Shown in pieces: positions 9,362-17,748 of a DNA stretch of 64,000 nucleotides. The stretch covers positions 744,001-808,000 of the forward strand of contig NZ_JABBFY010000001.1 in assembly GCF_012927115.1 (NCBI RefSeq). Reading direction: 5' to 3'. The stretch is from Sphingomonas sp. G-3-2-10 (GTDB lineage Bacteria; Pseudomonadota; Alphaproteobacteria; Sphingomonadales; Sphingomonadaceae). The translations under genes and the position numbers were made by a program. The notes beneath the pieces were generated by a model that did no database searches, was not told the origin of the DNA, and was given only the letters and a program-made list of their open reading frames with translations. Each line of letters opens with the position of its first letter. Position 1 is the first letter of the stretch.

Positions 9362-11016
9362 CCCGTATCGACAATGCCCGCCACATCGAGGCGGCCACCG
9401 GCACCGAACTCACCGCGAAGAGCTGGCTTACCGAAGCCCCCTTGCGGATGCTGATGAACAATCTCGATCCGCGCGTCGCCGAAGCGCCCGAGGGGCTGGT
9501 CGTCTATGGCGGCATCGGCCGCGCCGCGCGCGACTGGGAGAGCTATGACCGGATCGTCGCCGCGCTGCGCGATCTGGAGGGCGACCAGACTCTGCTCGTC
9601 CAGTCGGGCAAGCCGGTCGGCGTGTTCCGCACGCATGAGAATGCCCCGCGCGTGCTGATCGCCAATTCCAACCTCGTCCCCAAATGGGCGACCTGGGATC
9701 ATTTCCACGAGCTCGATCGCAAGGGGCTGGCGATGTACGGCCAGATGACCGCCGGTTCGTGGATCTATATCGGCACCCAAGGCATCGTTCAGGGCACCTA
9801 CGAGACCTTCGTCGAGGTCGGCCGCCAGCATTATGGCGGCGACCTGACCGGCAAATGGATCCTGACCGGCGGGCTTGGCGGCATGGGCGGCGCGCAACCG
9901 CTTGCCGCCACGATGGCGGGCGCACACTGCCTCGCGGTCGAATGCCAGCCCAGCCGGATCGAGATGCGGCTGAAGACCGGCTATCTCGACCGTCAGGCGA
10001 CCAGCATCGACGAAGCGCTGGAGATCATCCGCACCGCGACCAAGCCGGTCTCGGTCGGCCTGCTCGGCAACGCCGCCGATGTCTTCCCCGAACTGTTCCG
10101 CCGGGGCATCCGCCCCGATGTCGTAACTGACCAGACTTCGGCGCACGATCCGATCAACGGCTATCTGCCGCTCGGCTGGACGCTCGACGAGTGGTTCGCC
10201 AAGCGCGAGACCGCGCCGCACGAAGTGGAAGCCGCCGCGCGCAAATCGATGGCGATTCAGGTCCGCGCGATGCTCGATTTCCATCACGCCGGGGTGCCGA
10301 CGCTCGATTACGGCAACAATATCCGTCAGGTCGCGAAAGACGAGGGCGTCGAGGATGCCTTTGCATTTCCCGGCTTCGTCCCCGCCTATATCCGCCCGCT
10401 ATTCTGCCGGGGCATCGGTCCGTTCCGCTGGGCGGCGCTCTCGGGCAATCCCGAGGACATCTGGAAGACCGACCAGAAGGTGAAGGAGCTGTTGCCCGAC
10501 AACAAGCATCTCCACCGCTGGCTCGACATGGCGCGCGAGCGGATCCATTTTCAGGGCCTGCCCGCGCGCATCTGCTGGGTGGGGCTGGGCGACCGGCACC
10601 GGCTGGGCCTGGCGTTCAACGAAATGGTGGCGAACGGCGAACTGGAAGCTCCTGTGGTGATCGGCCGCGACCACCTCGACAGCGGATCGGTTGCCAGCCC
10701 CAATCGCGAGACCGAAGCGATGAAGGACGGTTCGGACGCCGTGTCCGACTGGCCGCTGCTCAACGCGCTGCTCAACACCGCCAGCGGCGCGACCTGGGTG
10801 TCGCTCCATCATGGCGGCGGCGTCGGCATGGGCTATTCGCAGCATAGCGGTATGGTTGTGGTTGCCGACGGCACGCCCGAAGCGGCGAAGCGGCTCGAGC
10901 GCGTGCTGTGGAACGATCCGGCCACCGGCGTGATGCGCCATGCCGATGCGGGCTACGAGATCGCGATCGACTGCGCGCGCGAACAGGGTCTCGATTTGCC
11001 GGGCATCCTCGGCTAG
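9358..11016 (+). CDS. hutU: HutU, urocanate hydratase
   Basis: HutU converts urocanate to 4-imidazolone-5-propionate using tightly bound NAD+ as an electrophile. The ATG at 9358 ([20 protein letters not shown]) overlaps the hutG stop and gives 552 residues, matching the family's about 555. The NAD-binding glycine-rich stretch [11 protein letters not shown] is near residue 175. The conserved [20 protein letters not shown] segment (here [20 protein letters not shown]) near residue 345 contains the catalytic-region cysteine. It is the last gene of hutIHGU; the next gene starts 9 bp later and belongs to a different cluster, so some read-through is possible. Confidence 0.97.
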   Translation: MTRIDNARHIEAATGTELTAKSWLTEAPLRMLMNNLDPRVAEAPEGLVVYGGIGRAARDWESYDRIVAALRDLEGDQTLLVQSGKPVGVFRTHENAPRVLIANSNLVPKWATWDHFHELDRKGLAMYGQMTAGSWIYIGTQGIVQGTYETFVEVGRQHYGGDLTGKWILTGGLGGMGGAQPLAATMAGAHCLAVECQPSRIEMRLKTGYLDRQATSIDEALEIIRTATKPVSVGLLGNAADVFPELFRRGIRPDVVTDQTSAHDPINGYLPLGWTLDEWFAKRETAPHEVEAAARKSMAIQVRAMLDFHHAGVPTLDYGNNIRQVAKDEGVEDAFAFPGFVPAYIRPLFCRGIGPFRWAALSGNPEDIWKTDQKVKELLPDNKHLHRWLDMARERIHFQGLPARICWVGLGDRHRLGLAFNEMVANGELEAPVVIGRDHLDSGSVASPNRETEAMKDGSDAVSDWPLLNALLNTASGATWVSLHHGGGVGMGYSQHSGMVVVADGTPEAAKRLERVLWNDPATGVMRHADAGYEIAIDCAREQGLDLPGILG

Positions 11017-11025
11017 TCCGCCGCG

Positions 11026-11316
11026 ATGGAACACGTCGAAGCAAGCAAGCTGATGGTGCGCCGGGGCGCCGGGCTGATCGAAGCCGAGGTCGATGGCGAG
11101 ATGGTCGGCCTGCATATCCAGAACGGCACCTGCTACAGCTTCAATTCGACGGCTGCGGCGATCTGGAAGCTGGTCGAGGACGAAAAGACGCTCGCCGAGA
11201 TCTGCGCGGTGCTGAGCGACGATTTCGAGATCGAAGCGGACGAATGCGAGGCCGATGTGCGCGTGCTGCTCGACGATCTGGCCAGCGACGGGCTGGTGGT
11301 GCTTTCGGCTGCCTGA
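11026..11316 (+). CDS. PqqD-like RiPP recognition element protein (first of three)
   Basis: The 96-residue protein has the PqqD fold pattern: a beta-rich N-terminal half (GLIEAEVDGEMVGLHIQNGT then CYSFNSTAAAIWKLVED) and a helical C-terminal half (LAEICAVLSDDFEIEADECE then VRVLLDDLASDGLVV). Stand-alone PqqD proteins act as RiPP recognition elements that hold a precursor's leader peptide for a modifying enzyme. It starts the plus-strand arm of the RiPP cluster, 9 bp after hutU. Two more PqqD-like genes occur at 15,146-15,436 and 17,386-17,643, so different enzymes or steps may each have their own adaptor. Which partner this one serves is unknown. Confidence 0.85.
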   Translation: MEHVEASKLMVRRGAGLIEAEVDGEMVGLHIQNGTCYSFNSTAAAIWKLVEDEKTLAEICAVLSDDFEIEADECEADVRVLLDDLASDGLVVLSAA

Positions 11317-11379
11317 GTTCGATCACCTCGCCGGGCTGAAAATGCGGGGCCGGAAACGGTGCCGGGAGTATTCGCAGAC

Positions 11380-12534
11380 ATGACCATCCCGCGCGCGCTC
11401 CCGGCCGAGCTTCGATACGTGCTTCAGGCAAGCAATCCGTCGCTTCCGGTGCCGGATGCGGAGGGCATCGACTGGCAGGTCGTCGCGCGGGGCATCGAGC
11501 GGCATGGCCTCGCCCATCTGGCCGGGGAGAAGATGCTTGCCCGCGATGCGGTTCCGGCCGCTCAAGTCGCCACGCTCCGCGCGCTCCGGCAGGCCGGCGC
11601 CGCCACTGCATTGCTGCAGCTTCGCGAGACGCTGCGTATCTGCGCGCTGCTGGACAGTGCCGAAATCCGGTATCTTCTCGTCAAGGGCGTGGCCCTGTCG
11701 ATCCAGCTGTTCGGCAGCCCCGGCGTACGCAGCAGCAAGGATATCGATCTGCTGGTCGAACCCCGCGCCGCGGCACGAGTGGACGCGATCCTTCGCCCGT
11801 TGGGCTATGAGCGGCCGGAGATGGACCTGGCGAAGGACGAACTGGCCGGTCACGTCCCCAAGGAGATCGGCTACCTCAATCACGAAATCGGCATGATGAT
11901 CGAGGTCCATACCCGGCTGACCGAGAATGAAGGGCTGTTCGCGCCCGATTTCGAGACATTGTGGGAAACCCGCGACACGGTGGCGATGGGCGGACGCCAG
12001 CTGCCCACGCTCGGTCGCGAGCATCTGGCGACCTATTTGTCGGTCCACGGCGCGAAGCATAACTGGGCGCGGCTGATGTGGCTGCTCGACATCGCGCCGC
12101 TGACCGCTTCGCCGGAGGCAATCGACGCCGCGCTGGCCCATGCCCGGCGCTTCCATCTCGCACCGGTGCTGCTGCACACGCTGTGGCTGCTGCACCACTG
12201 GTTCGGGCACGAGGTCCCGGCGGCGATTCTGGTGCGGGCAGGGAATGACCGCACCGTCCGCCTGCTGAACCGCATGACGCTGCGCTTCCATTCCGATCCG
12301 CGCTGGTTCGAACAGGCGCCGCGGCGTTCGTGGCGGCGCTTCTATCTGAACTCGGTGCTGGGCCGGATCACCGGCTATGCGATGAAGCCGGGGCTGGGAT
12401 ACTGGCGGCAGCAGATGTCGCTCGAACTGGTCTCGCCTGCCGATCGCATGCTCGTCACGCTGCCGCGGGGCCTGCGCTGGGGCTACATGGCGCTGCGGCC
12501 GTTCGGCTGGCTGATCCGCAGGCTGAAGCGCTGA
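11380..12534 (+). CDS. Nucleotidyltransferase family protein of the RiPP cluster
   Basis: The protein resembles the 'NTP_transf_5' nucleotidyltransferases often found beside PqqD-like and lasso-type genes. From the ATG at 11380 (MTIPRALPAELRYVLQASN) it is 384 residues; a GTG at 11359 is a longer alternative. The key motif is LFGSPGVRSSKDIDLLVEPR near residue 115, with the glycine-serine loop and D-x-D pair that bind metal and nucleotide. An acidic residue follows in IEVHTRLTENE near 175. The C-terminal half is helical with aromatic patches. Its substrate is unknown; NMP or sugar-phosphate transfer to the peptide is a family-based guess. It may share a transcript with the PqqD gene upstream. 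Confidence 0.82.
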   Translation: MTIPRALPAELRYVLQASNPSLPVPDAEGIDWQVVARGIERHGLAHLAGEKMLARDAVPAAQVATLRALRQAGAATALLQLRETLRICALLDSAEIRYLLVKGVALSIQLFGSPGVRSSKDIDLLVEPRAAARVDAILRPLGYERPEMDLAKDELAGHVPKEIGYLNHEIGMMIEVHTRLTENEGLFAPDFETLWETRDTVAMGGRQLPTLGREHLATYLSVHGAKHNWARLMWLLDIAPLTASPEAIDAALAHARRFHLAPVLLHTLWLLHHWFGHEVPAAILVRAGNDRTVRLLNRMTLRFHSDPRWFEQAPRRSWRRFYLNSVLGRITGYAMKPGLGYWRQQMSLELVSPADRMLVTLPRGLRWGYMALRPFGWLIRRLKR

Positions 12535-12602
12535 ACCGGGACTGCGATTGCGGGGCCGGGCGAAATCTGGTGAGAGGCGCGCACTATGGGAAAGGGACGA
12601 TT

Positions 12603-13676
12603 GTGCTGACGGACCGGGAACGGGCGGAACGGCTCCGGCTGATGGAGCCTGCTGTCGCGGGAAGGCCGGACGCGATGGTCGCCCTGGCGCGCCAGTTCGC
12701 CGCCTGTGGCGAACAGGCAAGGGCGGTGGAGCTCGCGTTCGCGGCATCCGAACAGCTCGCCGGCGACGGCAATGCCGGCACGCTTGCAGGGCAGTTACTG
12801 AGCGACAGCGTGCCGCGCTGGCACTTCAACCTGCTGCGCGATACGGCGCGGAACCAGGCCTATGAAGACGCCATCCGCCGCGCGGTGACGCCGGGATGCC
12901 TCGTCCTCGAGATCGGCACCGGATCGGGCATCCTCGCGATGATGGCGGCGCGGGCCGGTGCGCGCGTCGTCACGTGCGAAGCGGACCCGTCGGTCGCCGC
13001 CGCGGCGCGCGCGGTCATCGCCGCCAATGGCTATGCGGATCGCGTGACGGTGATCAACAAGCACTCGACCGCGGTCGATCCGGCCGCCGACCTGCCGGAG
13101 CTGGCGGATATTCTGGTCTCCGAGATCGTCAGCAACGACCTGCTCAGCGAATACGTCTTGCCCGCGCATGCCGATGCGGTCGCCCGGCTGCTCAAGCCCG
13201 GCGCGCCGGTCATTCCCGCGCGCGGACGCATTCGCGTGGCGCTGGCCGAGGATCGTCTGTGGGAACAGGCGCGGGCAGGGACCGTCAGCGGCTTCGATCT
13301 GTCGCCGTTCAACCGAATTGGGCATCCGTCGCGTCAGATCGCGGTTGGTAGCCCCCGGCTGACGCTGCGGAGCGAGCCCGCCGACATTTTCGATTTCGAT
13401 TTCGCCGCCAGTCCAGCCCCTGCCGATGCGAGCACGCACCGCGATCTCCGCGCCACCGGCGGGCCGGTGAATGGTATCGTGCAGTGGATCGCGCTCGATT
13501 TCGATGATCAGGGCACCTACGAAAATCCGCCGCTGGCGGGGTCGCAATCCTCCTGGGCCCTGCTTTTCTGGCCCTTCGCGGCGCCGGTGGAGACGGTGGC
13601 GGGCGACATCATCACTGCCGGTGCCTCGCATCTCGTCGATCGCCTGCGATTGTGGCGGGAACCACCTTGTTATTGA
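12603..13676 (+). CDS. SAM-dependent methyltransferase resembling protein arginine methyltransferases
   Basis: I start this at the GTG at 12603, 5 bases after GGGA, giving about 357 residues. Residues 1-60 are a helical, repeat-like extension. A class I methyltransferase core follows: VLEIGTGSGILAMMAARAGA is motif I, near residue 100; VVTCEADPSVAAAA is the ribose-binding acidic strand; DILVSEIVSNDLLSE corresponds to the PRMT post-I/double-E region, with one glutamate visible. The C-terminal part is beta-rich like PRMT barrels. Next to two RiPP precursor genes on the same strand, it probably methylates the peptide, and the conserved arginine in the precursor core is a possible target. That target is inference. 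Confidence 0.75.
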   Translation: MLTDRERAERLRLMEPAVAGRPDAMVALARQFAACGEQARAVELAFAASEQLAGDGNAGTLAGQLLSDSVPRWHFNLLRDTARNQAYEDAIRRAVTPGCLVLEIGTGSGILAMMAARAGARVVTCEADPSVAAAARAVIAANGYADRVTVINKHSTAVDPAADLPELADILVSEIVSNDLLSEYVLPAHADAVARLLKPGAPVIPARGRIRVALAEDRLWEQARAGTVSGFDLSPFNRIGHPSRQIAVGSPRLTLRSEPADIFDFDFAASPAPADASTHRDLRATGGPVNGIVQWIALDFDDQGTYENPPLAGSQSSWALLFWPFAAPVETVAGDIITAGASHLVDRLRLWREPPCY

Positions 13677-13755
13677 GGGGGTTTTGGGAGTATCCCGCAG
13701 CGCGCAGTATGGTCGGCATGTTGGGGGGCATCCGATATGTTCTGGCCTAGAGTGT

Positions 13756-13917
13756 AGGATGGATTCGATGGAAAAGCCCCAAGAACAGAAGATCGCGGCC
13801 CAGGACGAGGCTCTTGAGAGCTGGGTGAAGCCGCAGGTGGAATCCTATGCGCCGGTCAAGGCGGCAGAGGGCATTTTCTATAACCGTGGCGACGGCCTGA
13901 CCAACATGACCCCCTAA
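13756..13917 (+). repeat. First copy of duplicated precursor unit
   Basis: This 162-bp stretch, from the AGGA ribosome binding site through the stop codon, is repeated with few changes at 14,051-14,212. The two coding parts have the same length and differ mainly in the leader and in one core codon (Phe versus Ser). The spacer between the copies is unrelated. Confidence 0.9.
13768..13917 (+). CDS. Lasso-like RiPP precursor peptide, copy 1
   Basis: A 49-residue peptide starts MEKPQEQKIAAQDEALESWV. The ATG at 13768 is preferred because AGGA lies 8 bases upstream in both copies; an ATG at 13759 is possible. The leader contains W19-x-x-P22-x-V24, close to the YxxPxL motif that PqqD-type elements bind in lasso leaders. 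The last 15 residues, GIFYNRGDGLTNMTP, begin with Gly and have Asp at position 8, which fits a Gly1-Asp8 macrolactam ring and a 7-residue tail. The usual leader Thr at -2 is Ala here. The core also offers Tyr, Arg, Asn and Thr as targets for the sulfotransferase, methyltransferase, oxygenase and kinase genes nearby. Confidence 0.8.
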   Translation: MEKPQEQKIAAQDEALESWVKPQVESYAPVKAAEGIFYNRGDGLTNMTP

Positions 13918-14050
13918 AGGGTCGTGTTCTGAGAACGGTTGCATTTGCGAGTGTCGCGAGGCAACGGCTTGTTGCTAAATAGGTTTTCTTGATCTGCTGC
14001 GCGCGGTTGCGTGTCGGTGGGGTGAGGCGAAGTGATATCGCCAAATGTAC

Positions 14051-14212
14051 AGGATGGATTCGATGGAAAAGCCCGTAGAACAGACGATCGTGGCTCAGGA
14101 CGAGGCTCTCGAGACCTGGGTGAAGCCGCAGGTGGAATCCTATGCGCCGGTCAAGGCGGCGGAAGGCATTTCCTACAACCGTGGCGACGGCCTGACCAAC
14201 ATGACCCCCTGA
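14051..14212 (+). repeat. Second copy of duplicated precursor unit
   Basis: Direct repeat of 13,756-13,917, equal in length, including the ribosome binding site and whole precursor frame. Conservation of the frame with mostly leader changes suggests the duplication is kept for a second product rather than decaying. Confidence 0.9.
14063..14212 (+). CDS. Lasso-like RiPP precursor peptide, copy 2
   Basis: A 49-residue paralogue of the gene at 13,768 starts MEKPVEQTIVAQDEALETWV. The W-x-x-P-x-V leader motif is kept and the predicted core is GISYNRGDGLTNMTP, differing from copy 1 only by Ser for Phe at core position 3. Gly1, Asp8 and the C-terminal Thr-Pro are unchanged. It is followed about 37 bp later by a strong hairpin, which probably ends the precursor transcript before the sulfotransferase gene. 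The same AGGA-8-ATG spacing supports the start. Confidence 0.8.
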   Translation: MEKPVEQTIVAQDEALETWVKPQVESYAPVKAAEGISYNRGDGLTNMTP

Positions 14213-14248
14213 AAGGGTCGTCCCCCGCGGGACATTATTGCGTTACGG

Positions 14249-14281
14249 GCACCCCGTTCTGACAGGGACGGGGTGCTTCTT
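14249..14281 (+). terminator. Hairpin terminator after the precursor genes
   Basis: A perfect 9-bp stem (GCACCCCGT at 14,249-14,257 with ACGGGGTGC at 14,268-14,276) and a 10-base loop is followed by TTCTT. It could attenuate rather than stop transcription, giving more precursor than enzyme mRNA. Confidence 0.7.
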
Positions 14282-14310
14282 GCTATCTGAATTCGACGGA
14301 TTGGGGTTTT

Positions 14311-15135
14311 GTGACGATCGCTGGCCGGCCCTATGATCTATCGACCGCGGAACATGACTATCCGGAACGGTCGGAGCCGCCGTCTCGCAGCATCCTGATC
14401 TGCACGCACCCGCGCTCGGGGAGCACCCTGCTGGGCGAAGCACTGTATTTCGCGCGCGATCTGGGATGCCCTCTCGAATATTTCCACGCGGGTTTCCGGC
14501 CCCGGTTCGAGGCGCGATGGGGCGTCGATGACCTGGATGGTTTCGCGCGTGCCGTCTGGCGGCATCGCACCGGCCCGAATGGCGTGCTGTCGAGCAAGCT
14601 GATGTGGCGCGACATTCAGGAACTCGCGGAAGAACGCGAGCCCGGCGCGTTCGACGATCTGGAGTCACCGCCGGAGACCGCCTCGCCGGAGACCTATCGC
14701 CGCGTCGCGCAGATCATCGACGAGATCCTCCCCTCGCCGCTTTATGTCCATCTCTACCGCCGGGACCGGCTGCGTCAGGCCGTTTCGGGCATGGTCGCCA
14801 CCCAGACCGGGCAGTGGCGCTCGATTCCCGGCGCCGAGATGGAGCGCCTCGCCGAGCCCGAATATGATGCGGACACGATCACCCGGCTGGTCGGCTATTC
14901 CGACTTCTGCCACGGCCATTGGCGCAATCTGATCGCGGCATCGGGCGCGCCCGCGCTGTCGATCGCCTATGAGGATCTGGCGAACGACTTTCAGGGAAGC
15001 GTTTCCGCGCTGTTCGCCAGCCTCGGCAGCGACGCCGCGCCGCCGCCGGTCCGCATGCGGCGGCAGGCGGACGGTGTGTCGGAAGCCTTTGTGATGCGCT
15101 ATCTGCGCGAACGCTGCGCGCCTTCGGCGGGCTGA
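14311..15135 (+). CDS. Stf0-family sulfotransferase
   Basis: The 274-residue protein, from a GTG at 14311, transfers sulfate from PAPS to a hydroxyl group. The 5'-phosphosulfate loop ILICTHPRSGSTLLGEAL (residues 28-45) is exact for the Stf0 family. A downstream YVHLYRRDRLRQAVSGMVAT segment near residue 150 matches the 3'-phosphate-binding Arg/Ser region. Length fits Stf0 (250-280). Stf0 enzymes are known for trehalose sulfation, but here the gene follows two RiPP precursors, so the conserved Tyr or Thr/Ser of the core is a more likely acceptor; that is inference. It converges with the PqqD-like gene at 15,146 with only 10 bp between. Confidence 0.88.
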   Translation: MTIAGRPYDLSTAEHDYPERSEPPSRSILICTHPRSGSTLLGEALYFARDLGCPLEYFHAGFRPRFEARWGVDDLDGFARAVWRHRTGPNGVLSSKLMWRDIQELAEEREPGAFDDLESPPETASPETYRRVAQIIDEILPSPLYVHLYRRDRLRQAVSGMVATQTGQWRSIPGAEMERLAEPEYDADTITRLVGYSDFCHGHWRNLIAASGAPALSIAYEDLANDFQGSVSALFASLGSDAAPPPVRMRRQADGVSEAFVMRYLRERCAPSAG

Positions 15136-15145
15136 AGCCGCGCGC

Positions 15146-15436
15146 TCAGGCGCGGGTGACGTTGATCAGCCCGCGGCCCTGCATGTCGGTGACGAATTCG
15201 GCCACGTCCGCGCGGCACTGGTCGGGCGACACGGCAAACTGCTTCCGGATCGCGTCGCACAACGCTTCGAAGGTGATCGGCTGCTCGACAAGGGTCCAGA
15301 TGCGCGAGGCCGGGCCGTTGAGCTGGTAGAAATAGCTGCTCTCGATATCCATCAGCAGCGCTTCGTCGGCAGTATCCGCGCCGACGACGTCAGGCCGGCG
15401 TGCGATAAGGTCGTCGCTGTGAAGCGCTTGCGGCAT
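15146..15436 (-). CDS. PqqD-like RiPP recognition element protein (second of three)
   Basis: The 96-residue protein has the PqqD layout: DTADEALLMDIESSYFYQLN and GPASRIWTLVEQPITFEALC, then a helical end with a conserved acidic-rich DVAEFVTDMQGRGL. It lies 28 bp downstream of the asparagine-synthetase-like cyclase gene on the same strand, the usual pairing of lasso cyclase and recognition element. It is therefore the best candidate for presenting the leader to the cyclase. ATG at 15436 is the only reasonable start. Confidence 0.87.
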   Translation of the reverse strand: MPQALHSDDLIARRPDVVGADTADEALLMDIESSYFYQLNGPASRIWTLVEQPITFEALCDAIRKQFAVSPDQCRADVAEFVTDMQGRGLINVTRA

Positions 15437-15464
15437 CGAAATTAAACTCCGTGGTCTGGCCGGA

Positions 15465-17363
15465 TCAGCTCAGGCCGAACGCATGGTGCAGCCACATATC
15501 GGTGGCAAGTGCAAACCAGACCGGCCCCATCGGTGCATGGGGAAATTCGCCCTGCGATCCTTCGCGGCGCCATTTGAGATAGGGTTCGTGGAGTGCGGCG
15601 ATCTCCTTGCCGTCCATCCAGCCGAGCTTCACCGGCAGCAACTCGCTGGCCGGCCGCGCGGTGAACATCGCCTGATGCGCGTCGACCGAATGATTGGTGA
15701 AGGCTGCCTTGGACGTGCGCGTCCGCACCATTTCGGGCAGCGTTCCGCGCATCGCTTCGCGCAGGATCAGCTTGCGGTAGTTCTTCACCAGCATGTGGTT
15801 TCCCGACGCGCCGATCATGAACCGGGTCAGCCGCGCGTCGTGGAAGGGGTGGCGGACCTCCACGCCCTGGCTCTCGGCATAGGCAAGCGCGGATTGGGCG
15901 ATCAGCTGGCGGTTGCCGAAGGTGAATACGGCGTAGCGTGAGTGCTGGGCGAAACCGCGAATGCCGTCGCGCGGCAGCAAATCGTGCCAGCGGTCCTGCA
16001 GGTCCACCTTGCGCATCCATTCGGGACGCAGCCAGCGCACTTCCGGATTGCGCCAGTCGAGATGCGGATGCCGCAGCGCCTGCCGGTAGCGCGGGCTGAC
16101 GATCGGACGGCCCGCGATATAGACGGTCTTGAGTGCGCTGATGATCCAGGGCGCGTCGGGCCAGTGCTTGCGGCCGTGAGCCAGCAATGAAATCCAGCGC
16201 CCGCGCGCCAGCAGATCGGGCCAGTGCGCCAGCGATCCATTCATCCAGTCGTCGCCGCCTTCGCCAGTCAGCAGCACTCGCCGCCCGTTTGCCTTCAGCG
16301 CGGCGATGGCGCCGGCCATCGTGTCGAGCGCGTTGGGGCGGACCGGCAGCTGATAGGTCTGCTCGCACCATTGCTGCGCCGCTTCGATCGAGAAGGGCGT
16401 TGCGCCGACGACTTCGGCGGTGATGCCGGTATGCGCCTCGACAGCGCTGCTATATTCGGTTTCGTCGTGCGGTTCGCCGGGGAAACGCGCCGAGATCGCG
16501 CCGAACGGCTTGTCGAGCCTGCCCGCACGGTGGAGCTCGGCCGCGCGGCATACGATCGCCGACGAATCCAGCCCGCCGGAGAGTTGCGACGTCACCGGCC
16601 CGGTGCTGCGCCCCGCCGCGATCAGCGCGAGGTCGAACAGTTCGCGGAACTTCTCGACATGATCGTCCATCGAGCGGCCGTGCCAGTCTTCGAACGGACC
16701 ACCATGCCAGGCCTTCACGCTCAGCTGGCCATTGTCGAGGAACACCGCGCCGCCCTGCGCGACGCGCTGGACATTATCCCAGAAGGTGTCGGTTTCGGTG
16801 ATGAAGCGCCCGGCGAGGAATTCGGCCAGCGCACCTTCGTTCAGCCGCCGCTCGAGCTTCAGCCCGACGACCAGCGTGCGGGCGTCGGTCGCGAAGGCGA
16901 AGCGCGTGCCGTCAAAGGTCCAGTGGAGCGGCCGCCATCCCAGCGCCGAACGGAACAGCGACAGCCTCCGAGCGGAGGCCTCATGGATCGCGATCGCGAA
17001 ATCGCCCGCCAGCGGTTGCACGAAATCGCGCCCGAAACGCTCGTACAGCGCCAGCGCGATCCGTCCGTCGGGCGCGTTGCGCAGCGCATCGCCGGCGGGG
17101 CCGAGCAGGGCGATCAGCGCCGCGCGATTGTCCAGCCGCCCGTCCAGCAGCAGCGCCGCCCCGGAGGCGCCGATGAAGGGCTGGATCTCGCCCACCGCTT
17201 CCGGCGTGGTGGCGTGGGCGAACCGCGCCGTGCCGAACGCGCCTTCGCGCCAGGTCGAGACGCCGTCCATGCCGCGCGGCGGGGCCGCGGCGATCATGCC
17301 GTCGAGCATGTCCGCCGTTACGTCACGCCCGCCGGTGTGGAGTATGCCAGCGATCGCGCTCAT
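15465..17363 (-). CDS. Asparagine-synthetase-like macrolactam synthetase (lasso-type cyclase)
   Basis: The 632-residue protein starts MSAIAGILHTGGRDVTADML at 17363; upstream in-frame codons belong to the neighbouring gene. It has the asparagine synthetase B layout: an N-terminal Ntn glutaminase-like domain (about 1-190) and a C-terminal ATP-pyrophosphatase domain with the PP-loop TSQLSGGLDSSAIVC near residue 260. The catalytic Cys that follows Met1 in true AsnB is replaced by Ser, so ammonia production is unlikely. Lasso cyclases share this loss; they adenylate a side-chain Asp/Glu and join it to the peptide N-terminus. The flanking PqqD genes and nearby precursors support that role over asparagine synthesis. 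Confidence 0.85.
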   Translation of the reverse strand: MSAIAGILHTGGRDVTADMLDGMIAAAPPRGMDGVSTWREGAFGTARFAHATTPEAVGEIQPFIGASGAALLLDGRLDNRAALIALLGPAGDALRNAPDGRIALALYERFGRDFVQPLAGDFAIAIHEASARRLSLFRSALGWRPLHWTFDGTRFAFATDARTLVVGLKLERRLNEGALAEFLAGRFITETDTFWDNVQRVAQGGAVFLDNGQLSVKAWHGGPFEDWHGRSMDDHVEKFRELFDLALIAAGRSTGPVTSQLSGGLDSSAIVCRAAELHRAGRLDKPFGAISARFPGEPHDETEYSSAVEAHTGITAEVVGATPFSIEAAQQWCEQTYQLPVRPNALDTMAGAIAALKANGRRVLLTGEGGDDWMNGSLAHWPDLLARGRWISLLAHGRKHWPDAPWIISALKTVYIAGRPIVSPRYRQALRHPHLDWRNPEVRWLRPEWMRKVDLQDRWHDLLPRDGIRGFAQHSRYAVFTFGNRQLIAQSALAYAESQGVEVRHPFHDARLTRFMIGASGNHMLVKNYRKLILREAMRGTLPEMVRTRTSKAAFTNHSVDAHQAMFTARPASELLPVKLGWMDGKEIAALHEPYLKWRREGSQGEFPHAPMGPVWFALATDMWLHHAFGLS

Positions 17364-17385
17364 GACGGAATTTGGCCGAGACGGG

Positions 17386-17643
17386 TCATTCGGCCGCCAA
17401 AAGCCCCTTCTCGAGCGATGTCGCGACAAAGGCGTCGACATCGCCCTGTACCAGCGCCAGCGGCGCGTCGTGCGAGGCGGCCAGCATCGCGCCGATCTCG
17501 TCGGGCTGCTGGCCGGTCGCCAGCGCGCTCCAGATCGCCGAGCCGGTGCGATTGAGCGTGTGATAGCTGCCGTCCCGCGCGTCGAACAGCGTAAGCGGGC
17601 CTGAGCTTGGAACCCAGGAAACCCAGGAAGCGCAACGGATCAT
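17386..17643 (-). CDS. Short PqqD-like protein (third of three)
   Basis: The 85-residue product begins MIRCASWVSWVPSSGPLTLF at the ATG at 17643, with GGGGAAAA 6 bases upstream. The central DARDGSYHTLNRTGSAIWSA stretch aligns by eye with the two other PqqD-like proteins here (a beta turn, then the 'N..G..IW..L' helix). The C-terminal half is short and alanine-rich. It sits 22 bp upstream of the cyclase and diverges from the kinase gene at 17,749. HPr-kinase-associated small PqqD-like proteins are known in related clusters, so it may serve the kinase. Less certain than the other two. Confidence 0.7.
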   Translation of the reverse strand: MIRCASWVSWVPSSGPLTLFDARDGSYHTLNRTGSAIWSALATGQQPDEIGAMLAASHDAPLALVQGDVDAFVATSLEKGLLAAE

Positions 17644-17748
17644 GATGTTTTCCCCGGCCGGATCGGCCTGGCGCCGCCGTAGCACTCGCCGTGCCCCGCG
17701 ATCAATCGGTTGCGTCTGCGGTATGGGTTTGCGATTGGGGCGAAATTG

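Noticed and set aside
15465..17363. Housekeeping asparagine synthetase asnB
   Set aside because: The glutaminase cysteine is replaced and the gene is embedded among PqqD-like genes and precursor peptides, so a peptide cyclase fits better.
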